From Persicaria tinctoria (Eukaryota; Streptophyta; Magnoliopsida; Caryophyllales; Polygonaceae): 64,000 nucleotides of DNA. The stretch's first letter is position 1; every line of letters starts with the position of its first letter. The notes beneath the pieces were generated by a model. It did no database searches and was not told the origin of the DNA. It saw nothing but the letters and a program-made list of their open reading frames with translations. Below are positions 60,673 to 64,000 of this stretch, one piece after another. The stretch is from positions 4,694,001 through 4,758,000 of the forward strand of contig JBANSL010000002.1 in assembly GCA_037127255.1 (NCBI GenBank), written 5' to 3'. Position numbers and translations under genes: made by a program.

Positions 60673-63185
60673 AATAACTTGAGATCCGTTGGTCCAATCG
60701 GGCCGTTTGATGACTCCTGGGAAAGCTAACTTCGATAGCTACGACTTTACTAGGGAGGTTTTCAGAGAATTCCTCCTCTAAAAGAGCCAAAAAACCATTT
60801 TTCCAAGGCTTAAACTTGGGCAAATTTTCGGCTATTTTCAAAGGGGTTAGTACACGAAAAAATATGAAAATCTCAAAAAATGAAAAATCCAAAATACTTT
60901 GCACTAGGCAAGGTGGGATGCTGTTAAGGACATCCGTCCACAAAACTCCCGCCCGGAATGTCCAAATGGGCCCGGAATAAAGGTAATGTCCCTCTGAACA
61001 GCCGTTGCGGACACATGCTCGGTATTTTTTGAATAACTTGAGATCCGTTGGTCCAATCGGGCCGTTTGATGACTCCTGGGAAAGCTAACTTCGATAACTA
61101 CGACTTTACTAGGGAGGTTTTCAGAGAATTCCTCCTCTAAAAAGACAAAAAAACCATTTTTCCCAAGCTTCAATTTGGGCAAATTTTCGGCTTTTTTCAA
61201 AGGGGTTAGTACACGAAAAAATATGAAAATCTCAAAAAATGAAAAATCCAAAATACTTTGCACTAGGCAAGGTGGGATGCTGTTAAGGACATCCGTCCAC
61301 AAAACTCCCGTCCGGGATGTCCAAATGGGCCCGGAATTAAGGTAATGTCCCTCTGAACAGCCGTTGCGGACACATGCTCGGTATTTTTTGAATAACTTGA
61401 GATCCGTTGGTCCAATCGGGCCGTTTGATGACTCCTGGGAAAGCTAACTTCGATAGCTACGACTTTACTAGGGAGGTTTTCAGAGAATTCCTCCTCTAAA
61501 AGAGCCAAAAAACCATTTTTCCAAGGCTTAAACTTGGGCAAATTTTCGGCTATTTTCAAAGGGGTTAGTACACGAAAAAATATGAAAATCTCAAAAAATG
61601 AAAAATCCAAAATACTTTGCACTAGGCAAGGTGGGATGCTGTTAAGGACATCCGTCCACAAAACTCCCGCCCGGAATGTCCAAATGGGCCCGGAATAAAG
61701 GTAATGTCCCTCTGAACAGCCGTTGCGGACACATGCTCGGTATTTTTTGAATAACTTGAGATCCGTTGGTCCAATCGGGCCGTTTGATGACTCCTGGGAA
61801 AGCTAACTTCGATAACTACGACTTTACTAGGGAGGTTTTCAGAGAATTCCTCCTCTAAAAAGACAAAAAAACCATTTTTCCCAAGCTTAAATTTGGGCAA
61901 ATTTTCGGCTTTTTTCAAAGGGGTTAGTACACGAAAAAATATGAAAATCTCAAAAAATGAAAAATCCAAAATACTTTGCACTAGGCAAGGTGGGATGCTG
62001 TTAAGGACATCCGTCCACAAAACTCCCGTCCGGGATGTCCAAATGGGCCCGGAATTAAGGTAATGTCCCTCTGAACAGCCGTTGCGGACACATGCTCGGT
62101 ATTTTTTGAATAACTTGAGATCCGTTGGTCCAATCGGGCCGTTTGATGACTCCTGGGAAAGCTAACTTCGATAACTACGACTTTACTAGGGAGGTTTTCA
62201 GAGAATTCCTCCTCTAAAAAGACAAAAATACCATTTTTCCCAAGCTTAAATTTGGGCAAATTTTCGGCTTTTTTCAAAGGGGTTAGTACACGAAAAAATA
62301 TGAAAATCTCAAAAAATGAAAAATCCAAAATACTTTGCACTAGGCAAGGTGGGATGCTGTTAAGGACATCCGTCCACAAAACTCCCGCCCGGGATGTCCA
62401 AATGGGCCCGGAATTAAGGTAATGTCCCTCTGAACAGCCGTTGCGGACACATGCTCGGTATTTTTTGAATAACTTGAGATCCGTTGGTCCAATCGGGCCG
62501 TTTGATGACTCCTGGGAAAGCTAACTTCGATAACTACGACTTTACTAGGGAGGTTTTCAGAGAATTCCTCCTCTAAAAAGACAAAAAAACCATTTTTCCC
62601 AAGCTTAAATTTGGGCAAATTTTCGGCTTTTTTCAAAGGGGTTAGTACACGAAAAAATATGAAAATCTCAAAAAATGAAAAATCCAAAATACTTTGCACT
62701 AGGCAAGGTGGGATGCTGTTAAGGACATCCGTCCACAAAACTCCCGCCCGGGATGTCCAAATGGGCCCGGAATTAAGGTAATGTCCCTCTGAACAGCCGT
62801 TGCGGACACATGCTCGGTATTTTTTGAATAACTTGAGATCCGTTGGTCCAATCGGGCCGTTTGATGACTCCTGGGAAAGCTAACTTCGATAACTACGACT
62901 TTACTAGGGAGGTTTTCAGAGAATTCCTCCTCTAAAAAGACAAAAAAACCATTTTTCCCAAGCTTAAATTTGGGCAAATTTTCGGCTTTTTTCAAAGGGG
63001 TTAGTACACGAAAAAATATGAAAATCTCAAAAAATGAAAAATCCAAAATACTTTGCACTAGGCAAGGTGGGATGCTGTTAAGGACATCCGTCCACAAAAC
63101 TCCCGTCCGGGATGTCCAAATGGGCCCGGAATTAAGGTAATGTCCCTCTGAACAGCCGTTGCGGACACATGCTCGGTATTTTTTG
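60673..63185. repeat. 7-monomer HOR, copy 1 (M170-M176), right edge
   Basis: A 2513-bp unit of A, B with gcttcaattt (A to C at 61171), A, B, B with aaaaatacc (62229), B, B. The first three monomers are matched by the start of a second copy at 63186. The monomer order differs from the 7-monomer HOR at 10055-15080, so equal length does not mean common origin. Confidence 0.88.
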
Positions 63186-64000
63186 AATAACTTGAGATCC
63201 GTTGGTCCAATCGGGCCGTTTGATGACTCCTGGGAAAGCTAACTTCGATAGCTACGACTTTACTAGGGAGGTTTTCAGAGAATTCCTCCTCTAAAAGAGC
63301 CAAAAAACCATTTTTCCAAGGCTTAAACTTGGGCAAATTTTCGGCTATTTTCAAAGGGGTTAGTACACGAAAAAATATGAAAATCTCAAAAAATGAAAAA
63401 TCCAAAATACTTTGCACTAGGCAAGGTGGGATGCTGTTAAGGACATCCGTCCACAAAACTCCCGCCCGGAATGTCCAAATGGGCCCGGAATAAAGGTAAT
63501 GTCCCTCTGAACAGCCGTTGCGGACACATGCTCGGTATTTTTTGAATAACTTGAGATCCGTTGGTCCAATCGGGCCGTTTGATGACTCCTGGGAAAGCTA
63601 ACTTCGATAACTACGACTTTACTAGGGAGGTTTTCAGAGAATTCCTCCTCTAAAAAGACAAAAAAACCATTTTTCCCAAGCTTCAATTTGGGCAAATTTT
63701 CGGCTTTTTTCAAAGGGGTTAGTACACGAAAAAATATGAAAATCTCAAAAAATGAAAAATCCAAAATACTTTGCACTAGGCAAGGTGGGATGCTGTTAAG
63801 GACATCCGTCCACAAAACTCCCGTCCGGGATGTCCAAATGGGCCCGGAATTAAGGTAATGTCCCTCTGAACAGCCGTTGCGGACACATGCTCGGTATTTT
63901 TTGAATAACTTGAGATCCGTTGGTCCAATCGGGCCGTTTGATGACTCCTGGGAAAGCTAACTTCGATAGCTACGACTTTACTAGGGAGGTTTTCAGAGAA
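63186..64000. repeat. 7-monomer HOR, copy 2, cut by the window end (M177-M179)
   Basis: A (63186), B with gcttcaattt at 63684 (2513 after 61171), then a partial monomer at 63904-64000. The partial has gatagctacg, as expected if it is the third monomer, A. The array clearly continues beyond the window. Confidence 0.88.

Larger units (their letters stand above)
1..64000. repeat. Satellite array, 359-bp monomer, about 178 copies
   Basis: The same unit, beginning aataacttgagatccg, recurs at 1, 360, 719, 1078 and so on to 63904, always in the same orientation and with nothing inserted between copies. Only seven monomers depart from 359 bp, each by a single base in a homopolymer: four of 360 bp and three of 358 bp, for a net shift of +1 over the window. 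Monomers differ from one another at few positions. There is no unique DNA, so no stretch here could hold an ordinary gene. The array continues past both window edges. The unit is close to twice a nucleosome repeat length, as in many plant and animal satellites. The family is not recognised by me, and assignment to a plant is inference. Base 1 is an arbitrary phase for the unit. Confidence 0.98.

Noticed and set aside
1..64000. CRISPR array
   Set aside because: The unit is 359 bp with no unique spacers, and the whole unit repeats. It has no similarity to a repeat-spacer layout.
1..64000. The 359-bp satellite of the Drosophila 1.688 family
   Set aside because: Only the length matches. That family is strongly AT-rich, while this unit is about 42% G+C with GC-rich motifs such as CCCGGG and GGGCCC.
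1..64000. Transposon-derived repeat, or a transposon inside the array
   Set aside because: I saw no terminal repeats, target-site duplications, reverse transcriptase or transposase motifs, and no interruption of the monomer register apart from seven 1-bp indels.
1..64000. Internal RNA polymerase III promoter boxes or tRNA-like structure
   Set aside because: I found no convincing A box and B box pair at a suitable distance, and no cloverleaf. The T-runs occur in every monomer and do not follow any RNA gene.
1..64000. Exact 5-monomer HOR across the whole window
   Set aside because: A-type spacing is 5 only in parts. Elsewhere it is 1 to 9, and marker distances show units of 3, 4, 6, 7 and 8 monomers.

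Overview
The window is one uninterrupted head-to-tail satellite DNA array. The repeat unit is 359 bp and all copies have the same orientation. Taking the unit to start at base 1, I count 178 complete monomers (M1-M178) and a 97-bp partial M179. I see no protein-coding gene, RNA gene, transposon, CRISPR array or unique spacer. Long unidirectional arrays of near-identical units of about two nucleosome repeats point to a eukaryotic nuclear genome, at a centromeric, pericentromeric, knob-like or subtelomeric site. I lean towards a plant, but I do not recognise the satellite family and nothing in the sequence fixes the species or chromosome location. Hand counting M1 gives 151 G+C of 359 (about 42%), split into an AT-rich middle (about 100-235) and a GC-rich right part (about 241-345).

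Two main monomer types alternate. Type B is the majority and has a HindIII-type site at monomer position 134-139. Type A has 43 full copies and differs at a linked set of positions: gatagctacg for gataactacg, aaaagagcc for aaaaagaca, ccaaggcttaaacttggg for cccaagcttaaatttggg, and ctattttc for cttttttc. It usually also has cccggaatgtcc and ggaataaagg at the right end. Spacing of A monomers reveals higher-order repeats (HORs) that change along the window. They include a 5-monomer HOR (719-7899), a 7-monomer HOR (10055-15080), a 4-monomer duplication (15440-18313), a 3-monomer duplication (26930-29081), 6-monomer HORs (33389-37696 and 38774-45235, with a copy at 48826-50979), 3-monomer duplications (52416-54569 and 58519-60672) and a 7-monomer HOR running off the right edge (60673-64000). 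Each is supported by rare diagnostic bases recurring at an exact multiple of 359, corrected for 1-bp indels.

The array falls into three domains. The left (about 1-15 kb) and right (about 33-64 kb) share a gaacaccc variant. The middle (about 15-32 kb) lacks it and instead carries a catggg variant, a ggattctg variant and many T6 (ccattttttcc) monomers. Private substitutions cluster at the middle/right boundary (32.0-33.5 kb). Several monomers are chimeras of A and B, some changing type at intervals below 100 bp. The picture is recent local amplification by unequal exchange plus short gene conversion. The window has no gene-level system; its interest lies in HOR turnover, chimeric junction monomers and a few conserved structural motifs inside each unit.
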